Below, one piece after another: positions 1-7,230 of a DNA stretch of 13,125 nt. The number at the start of each line of letters is the position of its first letter. Within the stretch, counting starts at the first letter, position 1. This DNA comes from an uncultured Lachnospiraceae bacterium (GTDB lineage: Bacteria; Bacillota_A; Clostridia; Lachnospirales; Lachnospiraceae), in the NCBI GenBank assembly GCA_947564305.1, contig CANOBT010000146.1, positions 1 to 13,125 of the forward strand. The letters are read 5' to 3'. The translations under genes and the position numbers were made by a program. The notes under the pieces are model-generated. The model was not told the DNA's origin. It searched no databases and saw only the letters and a program-made list of their open reading frames with translations.

Positions 1-22
1 ATTCAAATATTATAACCAAAAC

Positions 23-982
23 CTACAATACTGTCAAGATTTTTTCCAGTTCTTCGTAGCTCTCAGTCTGATTTATCTTCTCCCTCAAACGCGCCGCTCC
101 ATGCAGTCCTTTCGTATACCAGGCCACATGCTTACGCATCTCCCGGATTCCCAAATAATCCCCTTTATATTCAATCTGCAGCCGTGCATGGCGCAGCATG
201 GTTTGACGTATTTCATCTGCGGACGGCCTGGAGGGTAAACTTTTGTTTTCCTCATAGGACAATAGCTCTGAGAAAATCCACGGGTTCCCCTGTGCGCCCC
301 GTGCAACCATAATCCCATCACATCCTGTCTGCTCCTGCATAGCAATTGCCCGTTCGGCTGAGGTGACGTCCCCGTTGCCAATGACCGGAATTTTGACAGC
401 CTCTTTCACCTTCCGAATAATTTCCCAATCCGCTTTTCCTGAGTAATATTGCTCCCTCGTCCTTCCATGGACCGCGATGGCCGCCGCACCGGCTTCCTCT
501 GCAATTTTAGCGATTTCTACTGCATTGATATGCTCATCATCAAATCCTTTTCGTATTTTCACAGTGACTGGTTTTTGAATCGCATGTACCACCGCATTTA
601 CAATATCATACACCAGTTTTGGCTCCTTCATCAATGCAGAGCCCTCTCCGTTACGCACGACTTTCGGGACCGGACAACCCATATTAATGTCCAGGATGGA
701 AAAAGGACGTTCTTCAATCCGTTTTGCCATTTCACTGATAATCTTCGGGTCTGATCCAAATAATTGCAAGGACACGGGTGTTTCTTTTGGATGAATCTCA
801 AGCAGGCTCTCCGTATTTTTATTATTATACAAAATCGCCTTGGCGCTGACCATTTCCATACAGAGCAGGCCTGCCCCCTGCTCCTTGCAGAGCAAACGGA
901 ATGGCAGGTCCGTCACACCTGCCATAGGGCCTAGAATATACGTATTTTCAAGAACTACATTTCCTATTTTAAGCTGTTTCAT
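23..982 (-). CDS. dusB: tRNA-dihydrouridine synthase (DusB/Nifr3 family)
   Basis: This FMN- and NADPH-dependent enzyme reduces specific uridines in the tRNA D-loop to dihydrouridine in the cytoplasm. The 319-residue protein has the family layout: an N-terminal TIM barrel opening with PMAGVTDLPFR (residues 19-29), the catalytic-cysteine segment INMGCPVPKVVRNGEGSALM (Cys103), the phosphate/FMN segments VTVKIRKGF, AVHGRTREQYYSGKADW, VIGNGDV and GIMVARGAQGNPW, and a helical C-terminal tRNA-binding region. Length is normal for DusB. The ATG at 982 is preceded by TAGGAAG lying almost against the start codon, so the spacing is unusually short, but no better start fits the family N-terminus. It is the last gene visible in the birA-coaX-dusB cluster, 70 bases after coaX, and its stop codon lies 22 bases from the window edge, so no terminator can be seen. 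Confidence 0.96.
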   Translation of the reverse strand: MKQLKIGNVVLENTYILGPMAGVTDLPFRLLCKEQGAGLLCMEMVSAKAILYNNKNTESLLEIHPKETPVSLQLFGSDPKIISEMAKRIEERPFSILDINMGCPVPKVVRNGEGSALMKEPKLVYDIVNAVVHAIQKPVTVKIRKGFDDEHINAVEIAKIAEEAGAAAIAVHGRTREQYYSGKADWEIIRKVKEAVKIPVIGNGDVTSAERAIAMQEQTGCDGIMVARGAQGNPWIFSELLSYEENKSLPSRPSADEIRQTMLRHARLQIEYKGDYLGIREMRKHVAWYTKGLHGAARLREKINQTESYEELEKILTVL

Positions 983-1052
983 CTTCCTAATACCATTATC
1001 TCAAACAATTAAGCCAACGAGTTCATTGTCCTGCTTTCCCGACAAATGCACT

Positions 1053-1826
1053 CTACCTTTTTCTATTCTTGTAATAAATCAGACGCAGGCCATTCAGCGT
1101 CAGTTCCGGATCATATTCGTCAATACAATTCGTTTCCTGGGCAATAATTTTCCCCAATCCGCCTGTCGCAACCACCTTCGCATCTGTATAACCGGACTCT
1201 TCTTTGATTTTCCGGATAATATATTCTGTCTGTCCGATTGCGCCGTAAACCAGTCCGGCCTGCATACTGGAAATAGTCTCCTTAGCCAGTATAGACTCTG
1301 GTTTGCGAATCTCTATGGCCGGAAGCATGGCTGCACCGCCCCAGAGAGAACGCCCTGCCGTCTCAATGCCAGGCGCCGTAATTCCTGCCTCAAAGGTTCC
1401 GTTTTTCCCAATCAAGTCATAAGTGGTGGCAGTTCCAAAGTCCACAACGATTACCGGGCCTCCAAACAGTTCATAGCCGGCCACAGCATCCACAATCCGG
1501 TCCGGACCAATTTCCTTCGGATTCTCCGTCACGATTCGGATACCAGTCTTAATCCCTGCCGAGACAATCAGAGGGCGCACATCCATGTATTTGATAATCC
1601 CACTAGTCAACGAATGCATGATATCGGGCACGACCGACGCAATAATCACGGCATCAATATCTTGGGCATGAATCTTTCTGTGCTCCAGGATTCCGCAGAT
1701 TGTAAATCCGTATTCATCGGAAGTTCGTGGACGTTTTGTTGTCATCCGAAACGTTCCCAGCAATTTATCTTCGTCAAATACCCCCATTGTTATATTGGTA
1801 TTTCCCACATCAATTGTTAATAGCAT
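1053..1826 (-). CDS. coaX: type III pantothenate kinase
   Basis: CoaX phosphorylates pantothenate to 4'-phosphopantothenate, the first step of coenzyme A synthesis. The type III enzyme belongs to the ASKHA fold and, unlike the type I CoaA enzyme, is not feedback-inhibited by CoA. The 257-residue protein has the phosphate-loop motif IDVGNTN (residues 5-11, Asp6), the pantothenate-binding GPDR motif (107-110), the second phosphate motif [11 protein letters not shown] (127-137), the AGITAPGI segment, and the C-terminal ATGG glycine motif. The size matches the family. The ATG at 1826 has a good AAGGAG Shine-Dalgarno about 9 bases upstream. It sits about 100 bases after the DUF6145-like gene and 70 bases before dusB, probably in one transcript with birA. 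Confidence 0.96.
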   Translation of the reverse strand: MLLTIDVGNTNITMGVFDEDKLLGTFRMTTKRPRTSDEYGFTICGILEHRKIHAQDIDAVIIASVVPDIMHSLTSGIIKYMDVRPLIVSAGIKTGIRIVTENPKEIGPDRIVDAVAGYELFGGPVIVVDFGTATTYDLIGKNGTFEAGITAPGIETAGRSLWGGAAMLPAIEIRKPESILAKETISSMQAGLVYGAIGQTEYIIRKIKEESGYTDAKVVATGGLGKIIAQETNCIDEYDPELTLNGLRLIYYKNRKR

Positions 1827-1926
1827 CGCGATTTTCTCCTTTACAGAAAGTATGGTAAAATCATCGTTACATAATTACACCGAACTGGACGCCATAGCGA
1901 TCTGCTACGACCATTCTGACAAACTT

Positions 1927-2265
1927 CTAAAACTCCATCTCTTCCCCAAGATAGAACACCTTAAAAAACAACTCCAGCGATTCAAACAGCTCTCGCCGTG
2001 TCTGCTGCATTTCTTTAATCTTCAGGACACTACCGATTTCATCAAATGTAAAATCATCCTCTTCGTGGTCCACCTTTAACTCCAGGTTCCCCTCTTCATC
2101 AAATACCACCATAAGAATGCCGCCCACATCCTCCGTATACATGACACACATAATCTGTAAATCCTGCCGGATACTTTGCGGCAATGCGTCAAATTCTGGA
2201 TTCAGATAAAATTTCTTCTCATAAGAGCTGGCAGCACATAACACAATCTCGTCATACATATCCAT
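1927..2265 (-). CDS. small acidic protein, DUF6145-like, overlapping birA
   Basis: This small acidic protein has no known function. It resembles the short Lachnospiraceae proteins I remember as DUF6145, with a core reading VLCAASSYEKKFYLNPEF, then LQIMCVMYTEDVGGIL, then FDEIGSVLKIKEMQ and a final LFFKVFYLGEEMEF. No signal peptide, membrane segment or catalytic motif is visible. The start is uncertain. ATG at 2265 or 2259 gives a 14- or 8-base overlap with the birA stop (ATGTATGA at 2252-2259), typical of translational coupling, and puts the conserved core near the N-terminus. ATG at 2295 has a better Shine-Dalgarno (GAGGAA, 8 bases away), and ATG at 2316 also has GGAAAG before it, which would give overlaps of 44 and 65 bases. 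I chose 2265 on family fit and coupling. The gene is real: it stays open across the intergenic space with conserved-looking protein. Confidence 0.8.
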   Translation of the reverse strand: MDMYDEIVLCAASSYEKKFYLNPEFDALPQSIRQDLQIMCVMYTEDVGGILMVVFDEEGNLELKVDHEEDDFTFDEIGSVLKIKEMQQTRRELFESLELFFKVFYLGEEMEF

Positions 2266-3247
2266 ATACGCCCCGGACTGAAACTTCTCCGGCATAAACG
2301 GCTTCCTCACTTCCATCTTCTTTCCTGACCAACAGTTCCCCGCTGTCATTAATCCCCAGAGCAACCGCCTGGTAAGGTTCCTGTGTACCGAGGATACGCA
2401 CCTCTTTCCCGCAGTTTACCATCAAATGATTATAGGCTTCCCGGATTACAGACAAATCTTCTGTCTTCACATATTCCTCGTAATCCCGCTCAAACCGCTT
2501 TATAATCTCTGCAATCAGTGTACTTCTTTTCAGAGTTTTCCCTGTCTCAATCCTGAGTGAAGTGGCTGTCTTTGCAATATCTTCTGAAAAAGAATCCATA
2601 TTGACATTAATCCCTACCCCAATCACGACATGGTTGATATAGTCAATTTCCGTACTCATTTCTGTCAGGATTCCTACCAGCTTCTTTCCATTAAGTACAA
2701 TGTCATTTGGCCACTTAATCCGCAAGTCTAACCCTGTACAGGCCCGCAGGGATTCTGTCACACTGTATGCCATCACCAGGGTCAGCATCGGAGCTTTTGC
2801 GGGTAAAAACTCCGGCCTTAACAAGATGGACATATAAATACTGCACCCAGACGGTGACTCCCAGCCACGGCCGCGTCTTCCGCGGCCAGCCGTCTGACGG
2901 TCCGCTACTACAAGCGTGCCCGTAGATACCCCATTTTCCGCAAGCTGTTTTGCACGGATATTGGTAGAGTCTATTTCTGGAAAATAATGGATTTCCTGGC
3001 CGGCCCATTCGGTTTTCCCTACAAGCAGGCTTTCCAGTTCTTCCTTTGACATCACATCCGGAATATCAAAAATCCGGTATCCCCGGTTCTGTACTGCCTC
3101 TACCTGATATCCTTCCTCTTTTAACTGATTAATGACTTTCCATATGGCTGTGCGTGATACTCCAAGCTCCTCACACAATCGCTGTCCGGATACATAATCT
3201 TCACTCTCACGAAGAAGCCTCAAAATTTCTGCCTTCAAACTCTCCAC
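2252..3247 (-). CDS. birA: bifunctional biotin-protein ligase / biotin operon repressor
   Basis: BirA activates biotin with ATP to biotinyl-5'-AMP and transfers it to a lysine of biotin carrier proteins such as acetyl-CoA carboxylase. Class II enzymes such as this one also bind DNA and repress biotin genes. Domains in order: a winged helix-turn-helix (residues about 5-60, with SRTAIWKVINQLKEEGY as the recognition region), the catalytic domain (about 80-260) with the biotinyl-AMP loop GRGRRGRG (121-128), KWPND (179-183) and GVGINVN (210-216), and a C-terminal SH3-like domain ending GEVSVRG. The 331-residue length is normal. The start at 3247 is GTG with a poor Shine-Dalgarno. A TTG at 3238 has GGTGGAG close upstream and is a real alternative, giving a protein three residues shorter. 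No BirA operator was recognised in the window, so its regulatory targets lie elsewhere. Confidence 0.95.
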   Translation of the reverse strand: MESLKAEILRLLRESEDYVSGQRLCEELGVSRTAIWKVINQLKEEGYQVEAVQNRGYRIFDIPDVMSKEELESLLVGKTEWAGQEIHYFPEIDSTNIRAKQLAENGVSTGTLVVADRQTAGRGRRGRGWESPSGCSIYMSILLRPEFLPAKAPMLTLVMAYSVTESLRACTGLDLRIKWPNDIVLNGKKLVGILTEMSTEIDYINHVVIGVGINVNMDSFSEDIAKTATSLRIETGKTLKRSTLIAEIIKRFERDYEEYVKTEDLSVIREAYNHLMVNCGKEVRILGTQEPYQAVALGINDSGELLVRKEDGSEEAVYAGEVSVRGVYGYV

Positions 3248-3287
3248 CTCTATATTAGGAACTCTAGGAAAATTTCATATAGGTCCG

Positions 3288-3319
3288 TAAAAAGAACAGG
3301 CACTTTTTATTGGTGCCTG
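3288..3319 (-). terminator. intrinsic terminator of argF
   Basis: Read on the minus strand, CAGGCAC (3319-3313) pairs perfectly with GTGCCTG (3303-3297) across a 9-base loop and is followed by TTCTTTTT. The hairpin starts within 5 bases of the argF stop codon. It separates argF from birA, so birA needs read-through or its own promoter in the 40 bases that remain. No convincing -35/-10 pair was seen there. Confidence 0.85.
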
Positions 3320-3323
3320 CCTG

Positions 3324-4322
3324 TCATTCCTCAAATTCGCCTAACGTAGCAACCATCACGGCCTTAATCGTATGCATTCGGTTCTCTGCCTCATCAAATA
3401 CCTTGGACTGTGCAGATTCAAATACCTCGTCTGTCACTTCCATATCTTCGATTCCGAACCTATCGCCCATCTGCTTCCCGATAGTCGTCTTTAAATCGTG
3501 AAATGCCGGCAAACAGTGTAAGAAAATCGCCTGCTCCCCTGCATTATCCATAACCTTCTTTGTCACTTTATAAGGAGTCAACTGCTGGATTCTTTTCTCC
3601 CACACATCATCCGGTTCTCCCATAGATACCCACACATCCGTATAAATAACATCTGCATCCTTTGTGCCAAAATCCACGTCCTCTGTGAGTGTAATCGTCG
3701 CCCCTGATTCTGCGGCATAACCTCTGCACTGCTCTACCAGTTCCTCACTTGGGAAATAATCCTTCGTAGTGCATGCCACAAAATGCATTCCAAGCTTGGA
3801 GCACGCAACCATCAGGGAATTACCCATGTTGTACCGTGCGTCTCCCATGTATACGAGTTTGATTCCCTCCAGCCTTCCAAAATTCTCACGAATAGTCAGC
3901 ATATCTGCAAGCATCTGGGTTGGATGAAATTCATTGGTCAATCCGTTCCATACCGGAACACCTGCATACTCTGCAAGCTCCTCCACAATATCTTGTCCAA
4001 ACCCACGGTATTCTATGCCATCATACATTCTCCCAAGTACACGTGCCGTATCCTCAATGCTTTCCTTTTTTCCCATCTGAGAACCGGTAGGACCAAGATA
4101 AGTGGAACCCATCCCCATATCATGCGCCGCCACCTCGAAAGCGCAGCGTGTACGGGTACTGTCTTTTTCAAAAATCAACGCCACATTTTTTCCCTTGTAG
4201 TGATCTACCGGGATACCTTTTTTCTTCTTCTCCTTCAAGGATGCCGAAAGGTCCAGCAGATATAGGATTTCTTCTTTTGTGAAATCTTTCAGAGTTAGAA
4301 AATTTCTTCCTTTTAAGTTCAT
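3324..4322 (-). CDS. argF: ornithine carbamoyltransferase
   Basis: The enzyme joins carbamoyl phosphate and ornithine to give citrulline, in arginine synthesis (or runs in reverse in the arginine deiminase pathway). The 332-residue protein carries the carbamoyl phosphate motif DSTRTR (residues 54-59), the HPTQ motif, the ornithine loop SMGEPDD, and the catalytic HCLPAFHD. The open frame extends to ATG 4343, but I place the start at 4322: the strong Shine-Dalgarno AGGAGGAGA overlaps the upstream ATG and sits at the right distance from 4322, and family members begin MNLKGR. ATG 4343 has no ribosome binding site. No other arginine gene lies nearby, so the sequence alone does not say whether it is the anabolic (argF) or catabolic (arcB) form. 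It has its own terminator and probably its own promoter. Confidence 0.95.
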   Translation of the reverse strand: MNLKGRNFLTLKDFTKEEILYLLDLSASLKEKKKKGIPVDHYKGKNVALIFEKDSTRTRCAFEVAAHDMGMGSTYLGPTGSQMGKKESIEDTARVLGRMYDGIEYRGFGQDIVEELAEYAGVPVWNGLTNEFHPTQMLADMLTIRENFGRLEGIKLVYMGDARYNMGNSLMVACSKLGMHFVACTTKDYFPSEELVEQCRGYAAESGATITLTEDVDFGTKDADVIYTDVWVSMGEPDDVWEKRIQQLTPYKVTKKVMDNAGEQAIFLHCLPAFHDLKTTIGKQMGDRFGIEDMEVTDEVFESAQSKVFDEAENRMHTIKAVMVATLGEFEE

Positions 4323-4349
4323 GCGTTCATCTCTCCTCCTCATATTAAA

Positions 4350-4381
4350 TACTATCGTAATAGTAAATTTTAGATTTTACT
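4350..4381. repeat. two overlapping inverted repeats in the argF leader
   Basis: Between the likely argF promoter and its ribosome binding site lie two perfect 6-bp inverted repeats that share bases. TACTAT/ATAGTA has arms at 4350-4355 and 4360-4365, with 4 bases between them. AGTAAA/TTTACT has arms at 4362-4367 and 4376-4381, with 8 bases between them. The shared arm bases mean only one hairpin could form at a time in RNA, or they could be protein-binding half-sites. The region is AT-rich, so chance is possible. Confidence 0.45.
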
Positions 4382-4390
4382 CTGGGAAAT

Positions 4391-4419
4391 ACAATAACAT
4401 ATTGGGGGTGTAAATTCAA
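4391..4419 (-). promoter_or_regulatory. possible argF promoter
   Basis: On the minus strand TTGAAT (4419-4414) and TATTGT (4396-4391) are separated by 17 bases, each matching the vegetative sigma consensus at 4 of 6 positions. The pair sits about 70 bases before the argF start, in the gap after the methyltransferase gene. No full ArgR box (paired TGAAT/ATTCA) was found, only one TGAAT half-site in the -35 element. Confidence 0.4.
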
Positions 4420-4437
4420 TAGAGCAACGCGGAAAAA

Positions 4438-5283
4438 CTATGACCTCCGCTGTCTGCTCGCTTCAAACATAAGCACAGTGGCAGCGGTGGCAGCGTTTAG
4501 GGACTCTGTTTGACCTTCCATAGGGATGCGTATCCATATATCAGCACACTCTGCTACTTCTTTACGAAGGCCGTTTCCTTCATTTCCTATCAGGAAGGCT
4601 GTTCCTGTGCGGTAGTTTTCCTGGTCGTAGGTATGTTCCCCTTCTAAATGGGCGGCATATACATGGATTCCTTTTGATTTCAGGTTTTCAATGGCGGCAG
4701 GCAAGTCTTCCACGTATACGAAAGGCATTCGAAAGATTGCACCCATGGTAGAGCGTATGACTTTTGGATTGTAGATGTCTACGCAGTCATGGCTCAATAT
4801 GATCCCGGTGGCGCCTGCGGCCTCTGCAGTACGAAACATAGTGCCAAGGTTGCCTGGGTCCTGCAGGTTATCCAGGACAAGAATATGGGCGGGACGCCTC
4901 CTGGGCAATCCATCCTGATTTTTGTTCTGTACAATAACTGTTCCTGCTTGCGCAATCACTTCTTCTGTCCGTGTGATGACTTCATCTTCCGAATATGTGT
5001 ATTGCCGTACCACCGCTAAAATCCCCTGGGGAGTTTTTGTGTCGGAGATGTATTCAAATACCTGAGTTGACACGAACTCTTTCTTTGCAGAGAAAATAGG
5101 TTCTGTCTTATGCTTGTTGTAAAACTCCTCTGTCACATAGAGCTGTACCAGGCGTTCTATAGGCACTTCCCGAATCATACGCATGCCCTCAACAATAAAA
5201 ACGCCGACCTGGTTCCTCGCACGGCTTCTTCTCTGCATCTGTACGAGTTCCTTCATCCTGGGGTTTGATATACTGGTAATCAT
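4438..5283 (-). CDS. TrmH/SpoU-family RNA 2'-O-methyltransferase
   Basis: A SPOUT-superfamily enzyme that uses SAM to methylate a ribose 2'-OH in rRNA or tRNA. The 281-residue protein has an N-terminal substrate-binding domain (residues about 1-95, with FIVEGMRMIREV) and a C-terminal knotted SPOUT domain with motif 1 LDNLQDPGNLGTMFRTAEA (137-155, Asn145 and Arg151), motif 2 LIGNEGNGL (231-239) and motif 3 IPMEGQTESLNAATAATV (253-270). Between the domains, residues about 96-133 form a longer charged linker than usual. The target nucleotide cannot be read from sequence. A strong GAGGGGAG Shine-Dalgarno precedes the ATG at 5283. It follows the response regulator by 104 bases with no clear terminator between them. 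Confidence 0.92.
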   Translation of the reverse strand: MITSISNPRMKELVQMQRRSRARNQVGVFIVEGMRMIREVPIERLVQLYVTEEFYNKHKTEPIFSAKKEFVSTQVFEYISDTKTPQGILAVVRQYTYSEDEVITRTEEVIAQAGTVIVQNKNQDGLPRRRPAHILVLDNLQDPGNLGTMFRTAEAAGATGIILSHDCVDIYNPKVIRSTMGAIFRMPFVYVEDLPAAIENLKSKGIHVYAAHLEGEHTYDQENYRTGTAFLIGNEGNGLRKEVAECADIWIRIPMEGQTESLNAATAATVLMFEASRQRRS

Positions 5284-5387
5284 AGGTTCTCCCCTCTATT
5301 TTCGCGATGCCGTGAGCCAAATGGACAGTCTTGCATATGCATTTCGCTTACAGCAATTCCATATCTTTTTTATAATGAATCATACAT

Positions 5388-6080
5388 CTACATCTTAAAT
5401 CGGTATCCGACGCCCCAGATAGTCTCAATATACTGGGGATGAGATGTATCATACTCAATCTTTTCACGGATTTTTTTAATGTGCACTGTCACAGTCGCAA
5501 TATCACCGATGGATTCCATATCCCAGATTTCTCGGAACAATTCTTCCTTCGTATATACATGGTTCGGATGGCCTGCTAAGAATGTCAGCAAATCAAATTC
5601 TTTGGTCGTAAAGGAGCGTTCTTCTCCATTAACCCACACACGCCTTGCGGTGGTATCAATCTTGAGGCCACGAATCTCAATAATCTCATTTTCCTCTATA
5701 TTACTTCCAATCAAACGTTCATACCTTGCCAAATGAGCTTTTACTCGCGCTACCAGTTCGCTTGGGCTGAACGGCTTCGTCATATAGTCATCCGCGCCGA
5801 GTCCTAAGCCCCTGATTTTGTCGATATCATCTTTTTTGGCGGACACCATAATGATCGGAGTGTTTTTGCTGTCACGGACCTTCCTGCAAATTTCAAATCC
5901 ATCCACTCCCGGCAGCATCAAATCCAGGATGATCAGATCAAAGTCCGCTTCCATCGCCTGCTTTAGTCCCACTTCTCCGTCATTGGCAACCTCAACCTCA
6001 AAATCACTCAGCTCCAGATAATCTTTTTCCAGATCCGCAATACTCTCTTCATCCTCAATTATCAAAATCCGCTTACTCAT
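5388..6080 (-). CDS. OmpR/PhoB-family response regulator
   Basis: A cytoplasmic transcription factor controlled by phosphorylation. The 230-residue protein has a receiver domain (residues about 3-118) with the acidic pair Glu9-Asp10, phospho-acceptor Asp53 in LIILDLMLPG, Ser80 and Lys102 (MTKPF), and a winged-helix DNA-binding domain (about 133-229) ending in VTVHIKKIREKIE and WGVGYRFKM. The start ATG at 6080 overlaps the kinase stop (ATGAGTAA, 8 bases) and has a textbook AGGAGG 9 bases upstream inside the kinase gene, so the two are translationally coupled. It is clearly the partner of the upstream kinase. No operator or target gene can be named from the window. Confidence 0.95.
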   Translation of the reverse strand: MSKRILIIEDEESIADLEKDYLELSDFEVEVANDGEVGLKQAMEADFDLIILDLMLPGVDGFEICRKVRDSKNTPIIMVSAKKDDIDKIRGLGLGADDYMTKPFSPSELVARVKAHLARYERLIGSNIEENEIIEIRGLKIDTTARRVWVNGEERSFTTKEFDLLTFLAGHPNHVYTKEELFREIWDMESIGDIATVTVHIKKIREKIEYDTSHPQYIETIWGVGYRFKM

Positions 6081-7128
6081 CCATTGGTACCTCCTGATAT
6101 TTTCTGATTACAAAATACATAATGGTTCCGCTTCCTTCCACACTGGTTGCCCAAATATTGCCCCCATGCTCCTCCACAATCTTCTTTACGATAGAAAGCC
6201 CTATTCCGCTTCCGCCCTTAGAGGAATTGCGGGAGGCATCTGTCCGATAGAACCTGTCAAAGATATAGGGCAGGTCTTTTGCTGAAATCCCTTTTCCATT
6301 ATCCCCCAATTCCACCTGGATAAAATCACCCACATCTCTGAGATTCATCGAGATTTTCCCTTTCGGCTTGTCCATGTATTTTAAGGAATTGGATATCACA
6401 TTATTGATCACACGACGGAGCTGTTCGGGGTCTAGGATTACCTTGGAATCCTCCTCCAGATAGCAGTGATATTCAAATTCTACCCCTTTCGATTCCAGCT
6501 CCAAATACAAATCCTCCGCACAATCAAGGAAATAATTCTTCGCTGATATGGTTGTAAAATTATAGGGAATCCTGTTCGTATCAATCTTGGAATACAACGT
6601 CAGTTCATTAATCAGCAAATCCATCTCATTCGCTTTATTGTATATCGTTTTGATGTATTTGTCCATCTTTTCCGGCGTATCCGCCACGCCATCCATGATG
6701 CCCTCCACATATCCCTTAATGGCCGTGATTGGCGTCTTTAAATCATGGGAAATGTTGCTGATCAATTCTTTGTTTTCCCTGTCGTATTCAATCTTCTCCT
6801 CCGCATTCGCTTTCAAGCGGAGCCTCATCTCCTCAAAGTCCTGGCAAAGTTCCCCGAATTCATCGTCTGCCTCCGCAGTAATCTCAAAATCCAGGTTTCC
6901 GTCCTTAATATTCTGTGCCGCCTCCTGCAGCTTCGCCAACGGAACTGAAACGGTACGGTAGACCCAATAGATCAGTAATGCAGCAGTGAAAAACACAATA
7001 ACCAGGAACATCTGCTGAATCTCTCCAATCTCCTTCGGTTCAAACATGCGCCTTGCCACAATGAGGAATAACACAGGCAGGATCATGATTGCCATGAATG
7101 CAATGATCAGCTTTGTTTTCAGCTTCAT
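6073..7128 (-). CDS. sensor histidine kinase with minimal extracellular loop
   Basis: A membrane histidine kinase that phosphorylates the downstream regulator. The order in the 351-residue protein is: TM1 (about 7-25), a loop of roughly 12 residues, TM2 (about 39-58), HAMP (about 58-110), HisKA with the phospho-accepting His128 in ISNISHDLKTPITAIKGY, and HATPase_c with N box INNVISNSLKY (241-251), G1 DNGKGI (276-281), F box IFDRFYR and G2 GGSGIGLSIV. All catalytic motifs are intact. There is almost no extracellular sensor, so the signal is probably read within the membrane or passed on by another protein. The start at 7128 has AAGGA about 11 bases upstream. The gene follows the metK terminator closely and has no clear promoter of its own. 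Kinase-first gene order is less common than regulator-first. Confidence 0.94.
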   Translation of the reverse strand: MKLKTKLIIAFMAIMILPVLFLIVARRMFEPKEIGEIQQMFLVIVFFTAALLIYWVYRTVSVPLAKLQEAAQNIKDGNLDFEITAEADDEFGELCQDFEEMRLRLKANAEEKIEYDRENKELISNISHDLKTPITAIKGYVEGIMDGVADTPEKMDKYIKTIYNKANEMDLLINELTLYSKIDTNRIPYNFTTISAKNYFLDCAEDLYLELESKGVEFEYHCYLEEDSKVILDPEQLRRVINNVISNSLKYMDKPKGKISMNLRDVGDFIQVELGDNGKGISAKDLPYIFDRFYRTDASRNSSKGGSGIGLSIVKKIVEEHGGNIWATSVEGSGTIMYFVIRKYQEVPMDE

Positions 7129-7176
7129 AGTTTTGCCATTCCTTTCTACCCATTTTCCTATCCCTTACAGTAACAC

Positions 7177-7215
7177 AAAACGGGCTGTCCCCGCAAGGTT
7201 TCAGCCCGTTGTTTT
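7177..7215 (-). terminator. terminator after metK
   Basis: A 9-bp perfect stem, AACGGGCTG (minus strand, 7210-7202) with CAGCCCGTT (7187-7179), encloses a 14-base loop and is followed on the minus strand by TTGTGTT. It starts 21 bases after the metK stop. The other side (plus strand) also has GTTTTATT, but no plus-strand gene is present. The U-tract is weak, so some read-through into the kinase is likely. Confidence 0.75.
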
Positions 7216-7230
7216 ATTGAATTTTAATTG

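Noticed and set aside
840..1820. Long plus-strand open frame of 326 codons opposite coaX and the dusB N-terminus
   Set aside because: It lies entirely over two well-recognised minus-strand genes and their short gap, has no family resemblance, and is rich in Ser/His/Arg as expected of an antisense shadow.
4323..4343. Seven-residue extension of argF to ATG 4343
   Set aside because: The extension contains the AGGAGGAGA ribosome binding site used by ATG 4322, and ATG 4343 has none.
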